Assembly (NCBI RefSeq): GCF_000307775.2 | Contig: NZ_KK020676.1 | Span: forward strand, 1,462,576-1,526,575 | Length of the DNA: 64,000 nucleotides | Reading direction: 5' to 3' | From: Stutzerimonas stutzeri KOS6 | Lineage (GTDB): Bacteria; Pseudomonadota; Gammaproteobacteria; Pseudomonadales; Pseudomonadaceae | Shown here: positions 37,735 through 46,294 of the stretch, piece after piece | How the letters are laid out: every line of letters begins with the position of its first letter | Position numbering within the stretch: the stretch's first letter is position 1 | Made by a program: the position numbers and the translations under genes | Notes under the pieces: model-generated | The model's database searches: none | What the model was told of the DNA's origin: nothing | What the model saw: only the letters and a program-made list of their open reading frames with translations

Positions 37735-39369
37735 ATGGCAGGAATGGGGCGTCGTCAGGTACTGGGGTGGTTGTCGGCAGGCATGGCGGCATCCTGGCTG
37801 AGCGGCTGCGCCAGCTCGGCCGGGCGGCCGGCATCCGGTGCCTCGGTGGACCTGCTGTATGTCGCCGATACCCTGGATGCTCGCCAGCCGGGGTTGCCAG
37901 TGGTGCCGCGCACACGGTTGGGCCCGGCCTCCCGTATCGGCCAGGCGCCCTGGATCACCGGGCCGAGCGCGCGTATCGCCCTGGCCCGTCACACCGCGCT
38001 GGCTCCCCTCCTTGATGCGTCCTTCGCATCCGTGGAAACCGGCGGATATGCCGTGCTGGGCGCGCTGCTGGAGCGGCTTCGCGCCGAGGCGGGTGAAGGC
38101 AACAGCCTGGTCCTGGAAAACGGCCAGTGCTGGAACGGCAGTGGCCTCGCCTATCTTACCCAGGGCCAGTCGGGGCTGCAGGGCAGCCGTCTGCTGGGCT
38201 CGGAGGTGCGCGTCAGCAGCGACGAGCGCGTGCTCTGGCCGGCACAGGCGGCAGGCCTGTACCGACAGTGGGAGCGGCCCGTGCTGGGTGCCGGCCTGCC
38301 CGAAGGGCTCGGCACCCGGCCGCTGGCGCTGTTCGAGCGGGGCGGTGCGCGTATCGCCGTGGTCGGCATCACCGACCCCTACGCGGCGGACCAGATGGGT
38401 AGCCTGGTGCAGTGGTTCGACGCCCTGCAGCCGGCGCTGAACCAGGCGCGCGAGCAGGCCGACCTGGTCATCGCGCTGGCCGACGTCGGCACCGGGCCGG
38501 GTCTGTGGCTGGCCGAGCGGCTGACACAGGTGGATCTCGTCCTGTGTGCCCGCGGTCAGGACCTCTGGCCCGAGCCGATCGAGGTGCGCCAGGCCTCGGG
38601 CCGCCAGGTGCCGCTGCTCCTGGCCGGCAGTCGCGCCTGTGGCACCTTCCGTATCCGTTGCCGCGCCGAGGCCCGCGGCTGGGTTTTCCAGACCGACTTC
38701 CATCCGGCGTTCGCCGAGCGCCTGGATGCCGCCGGCCGGCAGCGGGCGGCGCACCTGCAGGGCGAACTGCAGGCCCAGCGCGCCAGCCACGCCGGCTGGC
38801 TGGACCAGCCGCTGGCCCGGGCGCCGGAGCCACTATGGCGCCGCGATGTGCGCGGCGGCAGCTGGGACCGGCTGATCCACCAGGCCCTGGCCGAAGGCTA
38901 TGCCGGCAGCGTGCTGCTGCCCGGACTGCGCTACGACAGCCCGCTGCGCCAGGGACAGGCCATCACCCGCGAACATCTGCTGAGTCTGACCGGCAGTCAT
39001 CCGGCCCCGCTGCTGGAAAGACCTACCCGGCAACTGGGCCAGGTGCTGGAAAATGCGGCCGAGCAACTGTTTGGCGACCCCCTGATTCTCGACAACAGCC
39101 GGGACCTGCCTCGTCTGCTCGGCCAGCCGTGGCAGATCGCCTACAGTCCCGCCGGCAGGCGCATGCTGGATGTCGAGGCGCAGGCCGAGCAGTGCCGCAC
39201 CTTCGGCCTGGGGCCGGGCGAAGAGGCTGGCCAGCCGCTCTGGCAGCATCTGGAAGCCTTCCTGCGCCAGCGGCCCGCCGACTGGCAGCTGGCCGAGCTG
39301 ACCCTGCCGGAGATGCTCTATGTACAGGGCCATCCCGGCTGGCATCCGCTGCGCGAGGACGCGGCATGA
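37735..39369 (+). CDS. Tat lipoprotein of SoxB/5'-nucleotidase-like fold, metal motifs lost
   Basis: A 544-residue protein heading the gsp operon; GGGGTGAG precedes the ATG. It opens with a twin-arginine signal (GMGRRQVLGWLSAG) and a lipobox LSGC at Cys25. Overall text resembles SoxB and 5'-nucleotidases, for example LGQVLENAAEQLFGD and IAYSPAGRRMLDV near the end. The usual metal ligands are not visible. The DxH site reads DTLD, the GDxW site reads GQCW, and the GHxH site reads CARGQD. It may be a secreted non-enzymatic partner, or a divergent phosphatase using other residues. Its stop overlaps gspC by 4 bp, which ties it to the secretion machine. Confidence 0.7.
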   Translation: MAGMGRRQVLGWLSAGMAASWLSGCASSAGRPASGASVDLLYVADTLDARQPGLPVVPRTRLGPASRIGQAPWITGPSARIALARHTALAPLLDASFASVETGGYAVLGALLERLRAEAGEGNSLVLENGQCWNGSGLAYLTQGQSGLQGSRLLGSEVRVSSDERVLWPAQAAGLYRQWERPVLGAGLPEGLGTRPLALFERGGARIAVVGITDPYAADQMGSLVQWFDALQPALNQAREQADLVIALADVGTGPGLWLAERLTQVDLVLCARGQDLWPEPIEVRQASGRQVPLLLAGSRACGTFRIRCRAEARGWVFQTDFHPAFAERLDAAGRQRAAHLQGELQAQRASHAGWLDQPLARAPEPLWRRDVRGGSWDRLIHQALAEGYAGSVLLPGLRYDSPLRQGQAITREHLLSLTGSHPAPLLERPTRQLGQVLENAAEQLFGDPLILDNSRDLPRLLGQPWQIAYSPAGRRMLDVEAQAEQCRTFGLGPGEEAGQPLWQHLEAFLRQRPADWQLAELTLPEMLYVQGHPGWHPLREDAA

Positions 39370-39800
39370 CGCGCCTGCGGTTCCCCGCCTCCCTGCTTCT
39401 GGTATCGCTGGCGGCCTGGCTGGCGGCCCAGTGCGTACTGACGCTCTGGCACCCACCAGCACCGCTGCCCGCGGCTTCCCCGGCCGCTGCGCCGGCGGTC
39501 GACCTGCTGGCCGATCACTGGCAGGGAGCTGCCGCGCCGGTCAGCCTCGACGAGCTGCCGCTGACCACCCTCGAACTGGAATGGATCGGCGGTCTCAGGG
39601 CCGAGCCGCTAAGCGCGACGGTGGTGGTGCTGGGCTATCGCCAGCGCCAGCGCACCCTGACCCAGGGCCAGCGGCTGGCGCCCGGGATCGTGCTCGAGCG
39701 AATCGACGAGCGCGGGCTGATTTTCGATCATCACGGCAGGCGCGAACGCCTGCCCTGGCCGCCGGGGCGGCCATTGCTGGGACTCAAGCGCCATGGGTGA
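39366..39800 (+). CDS. gspC: Type II secretion inner-membrane protein GspC (short)
   Basis: A 144-residue GspC. A single N-terminal transmembrane segment (about residues 8-26), then a periplasmic part ending in an HR-type domain: LPLTTLELEWIGGL, SATVVVLGYRQRQRTL and RIDERGLIFDHHGRRERL. The HR domain contacts the secretin. The coiled-coil or PDZ domain present in most GspC proteins is absent, so it is much shorter than XcpP-type members. Translation is coupled by overlaps on both sides. Confidence 0.82.
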   Translation: MTRLRFPASLLLVSLAAWLAAQCVLTLWHPPAPLPAASPAAAPAVDLLADHWQGAAAPVSLDELPLTTLELEWIGGLRAEPLSATVVVLGYRQRQRTLTQGQRLAPGIVLERIDERGLIFDHHGRRERLPWPPGRPLLGLKRHG

Positions 39801-41757
39801 AGGAATGAATGCTGTCGTGAAGTTTGCCTGTCGTGGTGCACTGCTGGGACTGCTGACCATCGGCTTCGCCGTGCCGGCGCAGGAGCTGGATCTGCCGCTG
39901 GCCGAGGATACCGAACGCTACGAAGTCAACTTCGTCGATACCGAGCTGACCGAGTTCATCGACAGCGTGTCGCGCATCACCGGCACCACCTTCATCGTCG
40001 ATCCGCGGGTGCAGGGCAAGGTCTCGGTGCGCACCATCGAGTTGCGCAGCGCCGAGGAGATCTACGACATCTTCCTCGCCCAGCTGCGCGCCCAGGGCTA
40101 TGCCGCAGTGGACCTGCCCGACGGCAGCGTGAAGATCGTGCCCGACCAGGCCGCGCGCCTGGAGCCGGTGCCGGTGGAGACGGCCGAGCGTCCCGGACAG
40201 GGCAGCGACGGCATGGCCACCCGCGTGTTCAGCGTGCGCAACGCCGCCAGCGAACAACTGCTGAACATCCTCAAGCCCCTGGTGGATCCGCGGGTCGGGG
40301 TCGTCACCCCCTATCCCTCGGCGAACCTGCTGGTGGTCACCGACTGGCGCAGCAATCTCGGGCGGATCGACGCCCTGCTGCGTCAGCTGGACCAGGTCAG
40401 CGACGAGCCGGTGGAAACCCTGCCGCTGCGTCACGCCAGCGCCCGTGATACCGCCCGGCTGGTCAGCCAGTTGCTGGGCAAGGAGGCGGACGGGGACAGC
40501 GCCCAGGTGGTGGCCGACCCGCGCAGCAACGCCCTGCTGGTGCGCGGCAGCGCGGCCAGCCGCGACCGGGTCAGGCGCCTGCTGGGCCAGCTCGACGTGG
40601 CCCGCGAGCACGTCGGCAACACCGAGGTAGTCTATCTGCGCCATGCCCGGGCCGGCGATGTGATCAAGGTCCTGCGCGGCCTCGGCCAGGACAGTGCCGT
40701 GCCGGTAACCGAGGGCGTCGCAGCGGTGCCGGCGGTGACCAGCGACGGCGTGCGCCTGGAGGCCGAGGAAGGCACCAACGCCATCGTCATGCTGGGCCCC
40801 GACAGCGAGCTGACCGCCTACCGCGAGATCATCGAGCGGCTCGACATCCGCCGTGCCCAGGTGGTGGTCGAGGCGATCATCGCCGAGGTCTCCGACAGTC
40901 GTGCCCGTGAACTGGGCGTGCAGTGGCTGTTCCTCGATCCCGACAGCAAGCTGCCGGCGGGCAGCGTCAACTTCAACAACGGTGTCGGCATCAACAGCCT
41001 GGCCGCGGCGGCGGCCACCGGCAACTACGGCACGCTCGGCTCGCTGCTCTCGGGTATGGAGGGCGTCACCGCCGGCATCGGTCATCTGGGCGGCGGTATC
41101 AACTTCATCGCCCTGCTCAACGCACTCAAGAGCGAGACCGGCTTCAACCTGCTGTCCACCCCGACCCTGGTGACCCTGGACAACGCCGAGGCCTCGATCC
41201 TGGTCGGCCAGGAGGTGCCCTTCGTCACCGGCTCGATCACCCAGAACAACGCCAATCCCTACCAGACCATCGAGCGCAAGGAAGTCGGGGTGAAGCTGCG
41301 CCTGAAGCCGCAGATCAACATCGACAACACCGTGCGCCTGGACATCATCCAGGAGGTTTCGTCGCTGGCCGACAGCACCCGGGCCAGCGACGTGATCACC
41401 AACAAGCGCGAGATCAGGACCTCGGTGATGGTCGAGGACAACGGCCTGGTGGTGCTCGGCGGGCTGATCAGCGACGAGGTGGCCGACAGCAATCAGGGTG
41501 TGCCGCTTCTGAGCGATATCCCTGGACTTGGCCGGCTGTTCCGTTCCAGCGCCCGCAGTCAGGTCAAGCAGAACCTGATGGTGTTCATCCGCCCGCGCAT
41601 CGTCCGCGACGCCCTGACCCTCTCGCAGCTGAGCGGGGAGAAGTATCGCAACCTCAATGCGGTCAGCCCGCTGGGGCTGCCGGCGCTGGCCGAGGAGGGT
41701 GGACTGCTCGGCCTGTTTCCCGCCAGCCGCGCGCGCCTGGGCGGTCTGACGCCATGA
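39793..41757 (+). CDS. gspD: Type II secretion outer-membrane secretin GspD
   Basis: A 654-residue secretin. A signal peptide ends near VPAQE. The N0-N3 domains follow (NFVDTELTEFIDSVSRITG; TRVFSVRNAASEQLL; LPLRHASARDTARLV; VVYLRHARAGDVIKVLRGL). The secretin domain carries VVVEAIIAEV, VPFVTGSI and VLGGLISD, and the C-terminus has LFRSSARSQVKQNLMVFIRP. No long S-domain for a pilotin follows. It forms the outer-membrane gate. The start could also be at 39805 (fifth codon). Confidence 0.95.
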   Translation: MGEGMNAVVKFACRGALLGLLTIGFAVPAQELDLPLAEDTERYEVNFVDTELTEFIDSVSRITGTTFIVDPRVQGKVSVRTIELRSAEEIYDIFLAQLRAQGYAAVDLPDGSVKIVPDQAARLEPVPVETAERPGQGSDGMATRVFSVRNAASEQLLNILKPLVDPRVGVVTPYPSANLLVVTDWRSNLGRIDALLRQLDQVSDEPVETLPLRHASARDTARLVSQLLGKEADGDSAQVVADPRSNALLVRGSAASRDRVRRLLGQLDVAREHVGNTEVVYLRHARAGDVIKVLRGLGQDSAVPVTEGVAAVPAVTSDGVRLEAEEGTNAIVMLGPDSELTAYREIIERLDIRRAQVVVEAIIAEVSDSRARELGVQWLFLDPDSKLPAGSVNFNNGVGINSLAAAAATGNYGTLGSLLSGMEGVTAGIGHLGGGINFIALLNALKSETGFNLLSTPTLVTLDNAEASILVGQEVPFVTGSITQNNANPYQTIERKEVGVKLRLKPQINIDNTVRLDIIQEVSSLADSTRASDVITNKREIRTSVMVEDNGLVVLGGLISDEVADSNQGVPLLSDIPGLGRLFRSSARSQVKQNLMVFIRPRIVRDALTLSQLSGEKYRNLNAVSPLGLPALAEEGGLLGLFPASRARLGGLTP

Positions 41758-43211
41758 GCGAACTGTTGCCCTACCGCCTGGCGCGCCAGAGCGGCATCGC
41801 CCTGGTGCCGGATGCCGACGGTGTGCATCTGCTGCTGCGCGAGACGGCCGATCCGGACCAACTGCAGGAGGTGCTGCGTGTGCATGGTGTACCCTCCGTG
41901 TGCCAACGGCTGGACACCGCAGCCTTCGAACGAGAACTGGGACGGCTGTACCAGGCCGGCGAGTCGGCCACCGCCGGGCTGATCGAAGGCATCGCCGAGC
42001 AGGTCGACCTGGCCGGACTGATGAGCGAGCTGCCGCGCATCGAGGACCTGCTGGAGAGCGAGAACGAGGCGCCGGTGATCCGCCTGATCAACGGCCTGCT
42101 GGCCGAGGCGCTGCGGCTGAAGGCCTCCGACATCCATATCGAGACCTTCGAACAGCAACTGCTGGTGCGCCTGCGGGTCGATGGCCAGTTGCGCGAGGTG
42201 CTGGCCCCGCCACGGGCGCTGTCGGCCATGCTGGTGTCGCGGATCAAGGTCATGGCGCGGCTGGACATCGCCGAGAAGCGCCAGCCGCAGGACGGGCGCA
42301 TCAGCCTGCGCGCCGGCGGCCGCGAGGTGGACATCCGCGTCTCCACACTGCCCGGCATTCATGGCGAGCGGGTGGTGATGCGGGTGCTCGACAAGCAGGC
42401 CAGCCTGCTCGACCTGGCCAACCTGGGCATGCCGGCGGAGGTGGAGCGGCGCCTGCGCGCCTGCCTGACCCAGCCCAACGGCATCATCCTCAACACCGGG
42501 CCCACTGGCTCGGGCAAGACCACCACGCTCTACGCCGGACTCAATGCGCTGAGCGACGGCAGTCGCAATATCCTCACCGTGGAGGACCCGGTGGAGTACG
42601 CCATCGCCGGCATCGGCCAGACCGCGATCAACCCACGCGCCGGCCTGACCTTCGCCAGCGGCCTGCGCGCCATCCTGCGCCAGGACCCGGACGTGATCAT
42701 GGTCGGCGAGATCCGCGACGTGGAGACCGCGCAGATCGCGGTGCAGGCGAGCCTGACCGGCCATCTGGTGCTGTCCACCCTGCACACCAACAGCGCCGTG
42801 GGCGCGGTGACCCGCCTGCGCGACATGGGCGTCGAGGCATTCCTGATCGCCTCCAGTCTCAAGGGCGTGCTGGCCCAGCGCCTGGTGCGCCGCCTGTGCG
42901 AATGCGCCCGGCCGCGCCCGCTGCTGGAGGCCGAACGTGCGCTGCTGGCGGGAATGGAGGCACTGGCGCAATTGCACGAGCCGGTTGGCTGCGAGGCCTG
43001 TGGGCATAGCGGCTATCGCGGCCGACTGGGTCTCTACGAGTTCATCGAGCTTGACGCCGGGCTGATCGGCCTGCTCTACGCCGGGGCCAGCGAGGTGCAG
43101 ATGGAGGAATATCTGGCGACGCGGCGCCAGAGTCTCGCCGGCGCCGCCATCGAGCGCCTGCGCCTGGGCCAGACCAGCCTGGCCGAAGTGTTGCGCGCGG
43201 TGCAGCGCTAG
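41754..43211 (+). CDS. gspE: Type II secretion ATPase GspE
   Basis: A 485-residue cytoplasmic hexameric ATPase. ATGA overlap with gspD sets the start. Walker A is GPTGSGKTTT with Lys255; the Asp box is VEDPVEYAI, Walker B RQDPDVIMVGEIRD, and the His box LSTLHTNSA. The zinc segment has RLCECAR and CEACGHSGYRGR, so the first cysteine pair is atypically spaced (CxC). It powers pseudopilus assembly with GspL and GspF. Confidence 0.95.
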   Translation: MSELLPYRLARQSGIALVPDADGVHLLLRETADPDQLQEVLRVHGVPSVCQRLDTAAFERELGRLYQAGESATAGLIEGIAEQVDLAGLMSELPRIEDLLESENEAPVIRLINGLLAEALRLKASDIHIETFEQQLLVRLRVDGQLREVLAPPRALSAMLVSRIKVMARLDIAEKRQPQDGRISLRAGGREVDIRVSTLPGIHGERVVMRVLDKQASLLDLANLGMPAEVERRLRACLTQPNGIILNTGPTGSGKTTTLYAGLNALSDGSRNILTVEDPVEYAIAGIGQTAINPRAGLTFASGLRAILRQDPDVIMVGEIRDVETAQIAVQASLTGHLVLSTLHTNSAVGAVTRLRDMGVEAFLIASSLKGVLAQRLVRRLCECARPRPLLEAERALLAGMEALAQLHEPVGCEACGHSGYRGRLGLYEFIELDAGLIGLLYAGASEVQMEEYLATRRQSLAGAAIERLRLGQTSLAEVLRAVQR

Positions 43212-43222
43212 GAGCCCGGACG

Positions 43223-44425
43223 ATGCCGACCTATCGCTACCAGGCGCTCGACGTTGATGGCCGCCAGTCGCGCGACCTGATCCAGGCCGACAGCGAGCGA
43301 CACGCCCGCCAGTTGCTGCGCGAGCAGGGCCTGCTCGCCCGCCAGCTGAGCCTGCAGCCGGCCGGCCGTCAGGCGCCGCGCGGACGCCGCCTGAGTCATG
43401 CACAGCTGTGCGAGCTGACCCGCCAACTTGCCACCCTGCTGGGCGCCGGCATTCCCCTGGCCGAGGCTCTGTCGACCCTGGAGCGCCAGTTCGGCGATCC
43501 GGCCTCGCGCGCGCTGCTGGTGGCGCTGGGCGCCTCGCTCGCCGAAGGTCACGGCCTGGCCGAAAGCCTGCGCCGCCAGGGCGGCCCGTTCGACACCCTG
43601 TACTGCGCGCTGGTGGAGGCCGGGGAGCGCTCCGGCCGCCTGGCGCCGGTGCTGGAGCGCCTGGCCGACCATCTGGAGCAGGTCCAGCGCCAGCGCCACA
43701 AGGCGCGCACCGCACTGATCTATCCCGGGGTGCTGCTGCTGGTGTCCACGGTGGTGGTGGTGGGGCTGATGACCTTCGTCGTGCCCCGGCTCACCGAACA
43801 GTTCGATCACGTCGGGCGCAGCCTGCCGTGGATCACCCGACTGCTGATCGCCATCAGCGATGGCCTGCTGCTGGCCGGGCCCTGGCTGCTGGTTCTGCTG
43901 GCGGCCGGCGGCCTGCTCGGTGCCGCCCTGATGCGCCACGAAACCTGGCGCCTGCGGCGCGACCGCCTGCTGCTGCGCCTGCCGCGCCTCGGCACGCTGT
44001 TCGCGGTGCTCGACAGCGCCCGGCTGTCACGCAGCCTGGCGATTCTCGCCGGCAGCGGGGTGCCGCTGCTGGAAGCGCTGCAGGTGGGCACCGCCACGGT
44101 CGGCAACGGGCAGATCCGTCTGGCGCTGGATATGGTGCGCGAACAGGTCAAGGGCGGCGTCAGCCTGCACCGGGCGCTGTCGGCCAGTGGCCACTTTCCG
44201 CCGCTGCTGCTGAACATGGTCGCCAGCGGCGAGGCCAGCGGCACTCTGGCCGAGATGCTGGAACGGGTGGCCGACAGCCAGGAGCGCGCCTTTGCCCGCC
44301 AGGTGGACATGGCGCTGGCGCTGTTCGAGCCACTGATGATCCTGCTGATGGGGGCCATCGTGCTGTTCATCGTGCTCGCCGTGCTGCTGCCGATCATGCA
44401 GCTCAACCAGGGCCTGAATTTCTAG
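43223..44425 (+). CDS. gspF: Type II secretion inner-membrane platform protein GspF
   Basis: A 400-residue polytopic protein with two repeated T2SSF domains. LCELTRQLATLLGAGIPLAEAL starts the first and ARLSRSLAILAGSGVPLLEAL the second. Three transmembrane segments lie near residues 170-190, 215-235 and 370-395, ending MGAIVLFIVLAVLLPI. GspF links the ATPase to the pseudopilus. Confidence 0.95.
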   Translation: MPTYRYQALDVDGRQSRDLIQADSERHARQLLREQGLLARQLSLQPAGRQAPRGRRLSHAQLCELTRQLATLLGAGIPLAEALSTLERQFGDPASRALLVALGASLAEGHGLAESLRRQGGPFDTLYCALVEAGERSGRLAPVLERLADHLEQVQRQRHKARTALIYPGVLLLVSTVVVVGLMTFVVPRLTEQFDHVGRSLPWITRLLIAISDGLLLAGPWLLVLLAAGGLLGAALMRHETWRLRRDRLLLRLPRLGTLFAVLDSARLSRSLAILAGSGVPLLEALQVGTATVGNGQIRLALDMVREQVKGGVSLHRALSASGHFPPLLLNMVASGEASGTLAEMLERVADSQERAFARQVDMALALFEPLMILLMGAIVLFIVLAVLLPIMQLNQGLNF

Positions 44426-44437
44426 GAGACCGAAACC

Positions 44438-44881
44438 ATGCTCAATCACGTCCCGTCCACCTTTCGCCAGCGCGGCTTCACCCTGATGGAGATCATGGTG
44501 GTGATCTTCATCATCGGCCTCTTGGTAGCCATTGTCGCGCCCAACGTAATGGGCAATCAGGACCAGGCCATGCAGCAGAAGGCGCGCGCCGACATCGCGA
44601 CGCTGGAGCAGGCGCTGGACCTGTACCGGCTGGAGAACCTGCGCTATCCCACCTCCGAACAGGGGCTGAAAGCCCTGATTGAGCAGCCGACCAGCGAGCC
44701 GCTGCCGCGCGCCTGGCGTGCCGATGGCTATGTCCGGCGCATGCCAGTGGACCCTTGGGGCTCCGCGTACCAGTACCGTTCGCCCGGTCAGTACGGGCGT
44801 ATCGACGTGTTCTCTCTCGGTGCCGATGGGCTCGAGGGCGGGGAGGGACTGGATGCCGACATCGGCAACTGGAACCTCTGA
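44438..44881 (+). CDS. gspG: Type II secretion major pseudopilin GspG
   Basis: A 147-residue prepilin. The leader peptide ends at QRG, followed by FTLMEIMVVIFIIGLLVAIV, the type IV prepilin cleavage site with Glu at mature position 5. PTSEQGLKALI and PVDPWGSAYQY are the calcium-site region typical of GspG. Processing needs PilD, which is not in the window. Confidence 0.95.
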   Translation: MLNHVPSTFRQRGFTLMEIMVVIFIIGLLVAIVAPNVMGNQDQAMQQKARADIATLEQALDLYRLENLRYPTSEQGLKALIEQPTSEPLPRAWRADGYVRRMPVDPWGSAYQYRSPGQYGRIDVFSLGADGLEGGEGLDADIGNWNL

Positions 44882-44883
44882 GG

Positions 44884-45348
44884 ATGCCCGCCCGTCCGGC
44901 TGCCATGGCCCGGGGTTTCACCCTGCTGGAGCTGCTGCTGGTGCTGCTGGTGATCGGTCTGATGACCGCTCTGAGCGTGGCCTGGCTGGCGCCCGGCGAG
45001 GCGCCGGTGCGCGAGGCGCTCGCGCGGCTGGCCGACGAGGCGCGGGTACTGCAGGCGCAGGCCCGGCAGGGCGGGCGCATCCTCGGCCTGCGCTGGGGCG
45101 CTGGCGGCCCCGAGCGGGTCGGCCTGAGCGTGGCGGACGGTGTCCCGCGGTGGCGCGTGGAGCCGCTGCGCCTGCCCGCCTGGCCGGCCGACCTGGTGCC
45201 GGACCGGCCCGTCTCGGCCGAGCCCTGGCTGGTGTTCACCCCGCACGGCGTCGCCCGGCCGGTCCAGGTGAGCTGGCGCTGGCCGGGTGGCGGCGAACGC
45301 TGGACCTGGCAGAGCGACGGCGGGTTGCGGGTCGTCGCCCTGCCATGA
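44884..45348 (+). CDS. gspH: Type II secretion minor pseudopilin GspH
   Basis: A 154-residue pseudopilin, start two bases after the gspG stop. The prepilin motif is ARG-FTLLELLLVLLVIGL. The body is short and tryptophan-rich near its end (LVFTPHGVARPVQVSWRW), as in GspH. It joins GspG and GspI in the pseudopilus. Confidence 0.88.
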   Translation: MPARPAAMARGFTLLELLLVLLVIGLMTALSVAWLAPGEAPVREALARLADEARVLQAQARQGGRILGLRWGAGGPERVGLSVADGVPRWRVEPLRLPAWPADLVPDRPVSAEPWLVFTPHGVARPVQVSWRWPGGGERWTWQSDGGLRVVALP

Positions 45349-45710
45349 GGCGCATGCAGGGCTTCACCCTGCTGGAAGTGATGGTCGCGCTGCTGATCGC
45401 CGCGACCCTGGCGGTGATGGTCAATGGCGTGTTGCGCCAGCGTATCGATACCCATCTGGCGGTGCGCGAGCGACATCTGGCTACGCTATGCGCGCGCGAG
45501 CTCGGTGCCCGCTTCGAGGTCGAGGGCTACTGGCCACAGGGCAACCGGGTCCAGGGGCTCCTGCGCCAGGGCGCCGGCGAGTGCCACTGGCGGCTGCAAC
45601 TGGGCGGCACCGGCGTGGTCAACCTGCGACGGGGCGAGTTGGCGATCCATGCCGATGCCTCCGCCAACCGGCCGATCGGCCATTTCACCCTGTTTCTGCA
45701 GCGGCCATGA
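45345..45710 (+). CDS. gspI: Type II secretion minor pseudopilin GspI
   Basis: A 121-residue pseudopilin overlapping gspH by 4 bp. The motif MRRMQG-FTLLEVMVALLIAAT gives the cleavage site. ARELGARFEVEGYWPQG matches the conserved T2SSI segment. It forms the tip complex with GspJ and GspK. Confidence 0.9.
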   Translation: MRRMQGFTLLEVMVALLIAATLAVMVNGVLRQRIDTHLAVRERHLATLCARELGARFEVEGYWPQGNRVQGLLRQGAGECHWRLQLGGTGVVNLRRGELAIHADASANRPIGHFTLFLQRP

Positions 45711-46294
45711 GGCGGCGGCAACGGGGCCTGACCCTGATCGAGCTGCTGGTGGCGATGGCGCTCACCGCGCTGATCGGCGTGTTGGTGGCGGCATTGGTCA
45801 ACGGCTGGCTGAACGTGCGCGAACGGCTGGGCGCCGTGCAGCGGCCCGAGGTGCTGGAGTTCTGCCTGGCGCTGGAAAGCCGCTTCGACGGCCTGACGCT
45901 GCGCCAGCTCTACGAGCAGCGCCTGCCGCTACCGGTGCGCTGGCTGGACTGGCGGGCCGACGCCGCCCAGCTGCAGTGGGTGGCCTTGGCCGCCTGGCCG
46001 CCGGTCGAGGGCATGACCCGGCTGCAGCGCCAGCGGCTGCGCTACGAGGCGGATGCACAGCGACTGGTGCTATATGCCAGCGGGGACCTCTATGCGGCCG
46101 GCGCACCGCGTTGGGAACCACGCGAGCGGCTCGAGGGCGTCGAGCGGGTCGTCCTCGGCTTTCGTCAGGGCCAGCGTTGGCTGGCCTATCCATCCACTGT
46201 CGCCGCCCTGCCGAACCGGGGCGTGCGGCTCGAATTCCTGCATCAGGGGGAGCCCTATGTCTGCACCTTTGCCCTGCCGGACACGCGGCCATGA
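45707..46294 (+). CDS. gspJ: Type II secretion minor pseudopilin GspJ
   Basis: A 195-residue pseudopilin overlapping gspI by 4 bp. The prepilin site is QRG-LTLIELLVAMALTALIG. The larger C-terminal domain (RLQRQRLRYEADAQRL, VERVVLGFRQGQRW) is of GspJ size. GspK would normally follow here but is at 34420-35436. Confidence 0.9.
   Translation: MRRRQRGLTLIELLVAMALTALIGVLVAALVNGWLNVRERLGAVQRPEVLEFCLALESRFDGLTLRQLYEQRLPLPVRWLDWRADAAQLQWVALAAWPPVEGMTRLQRQRLRYEADAQRLVLYASGDLYAAGAPRWEPRERLEGVERVVLGFRQGQRWLAYPSTVAALPNRGVRLEFLHQGEPYVCTFALPDTRP

Noticed and set aside
41559-43715. A 718-codon reverse open frame across gspE and gspF
   Set aside because: The forward frames encode clear GspE and GspF with Walker and T2SSF motifs; the reverse product is low-complexity shadow text.
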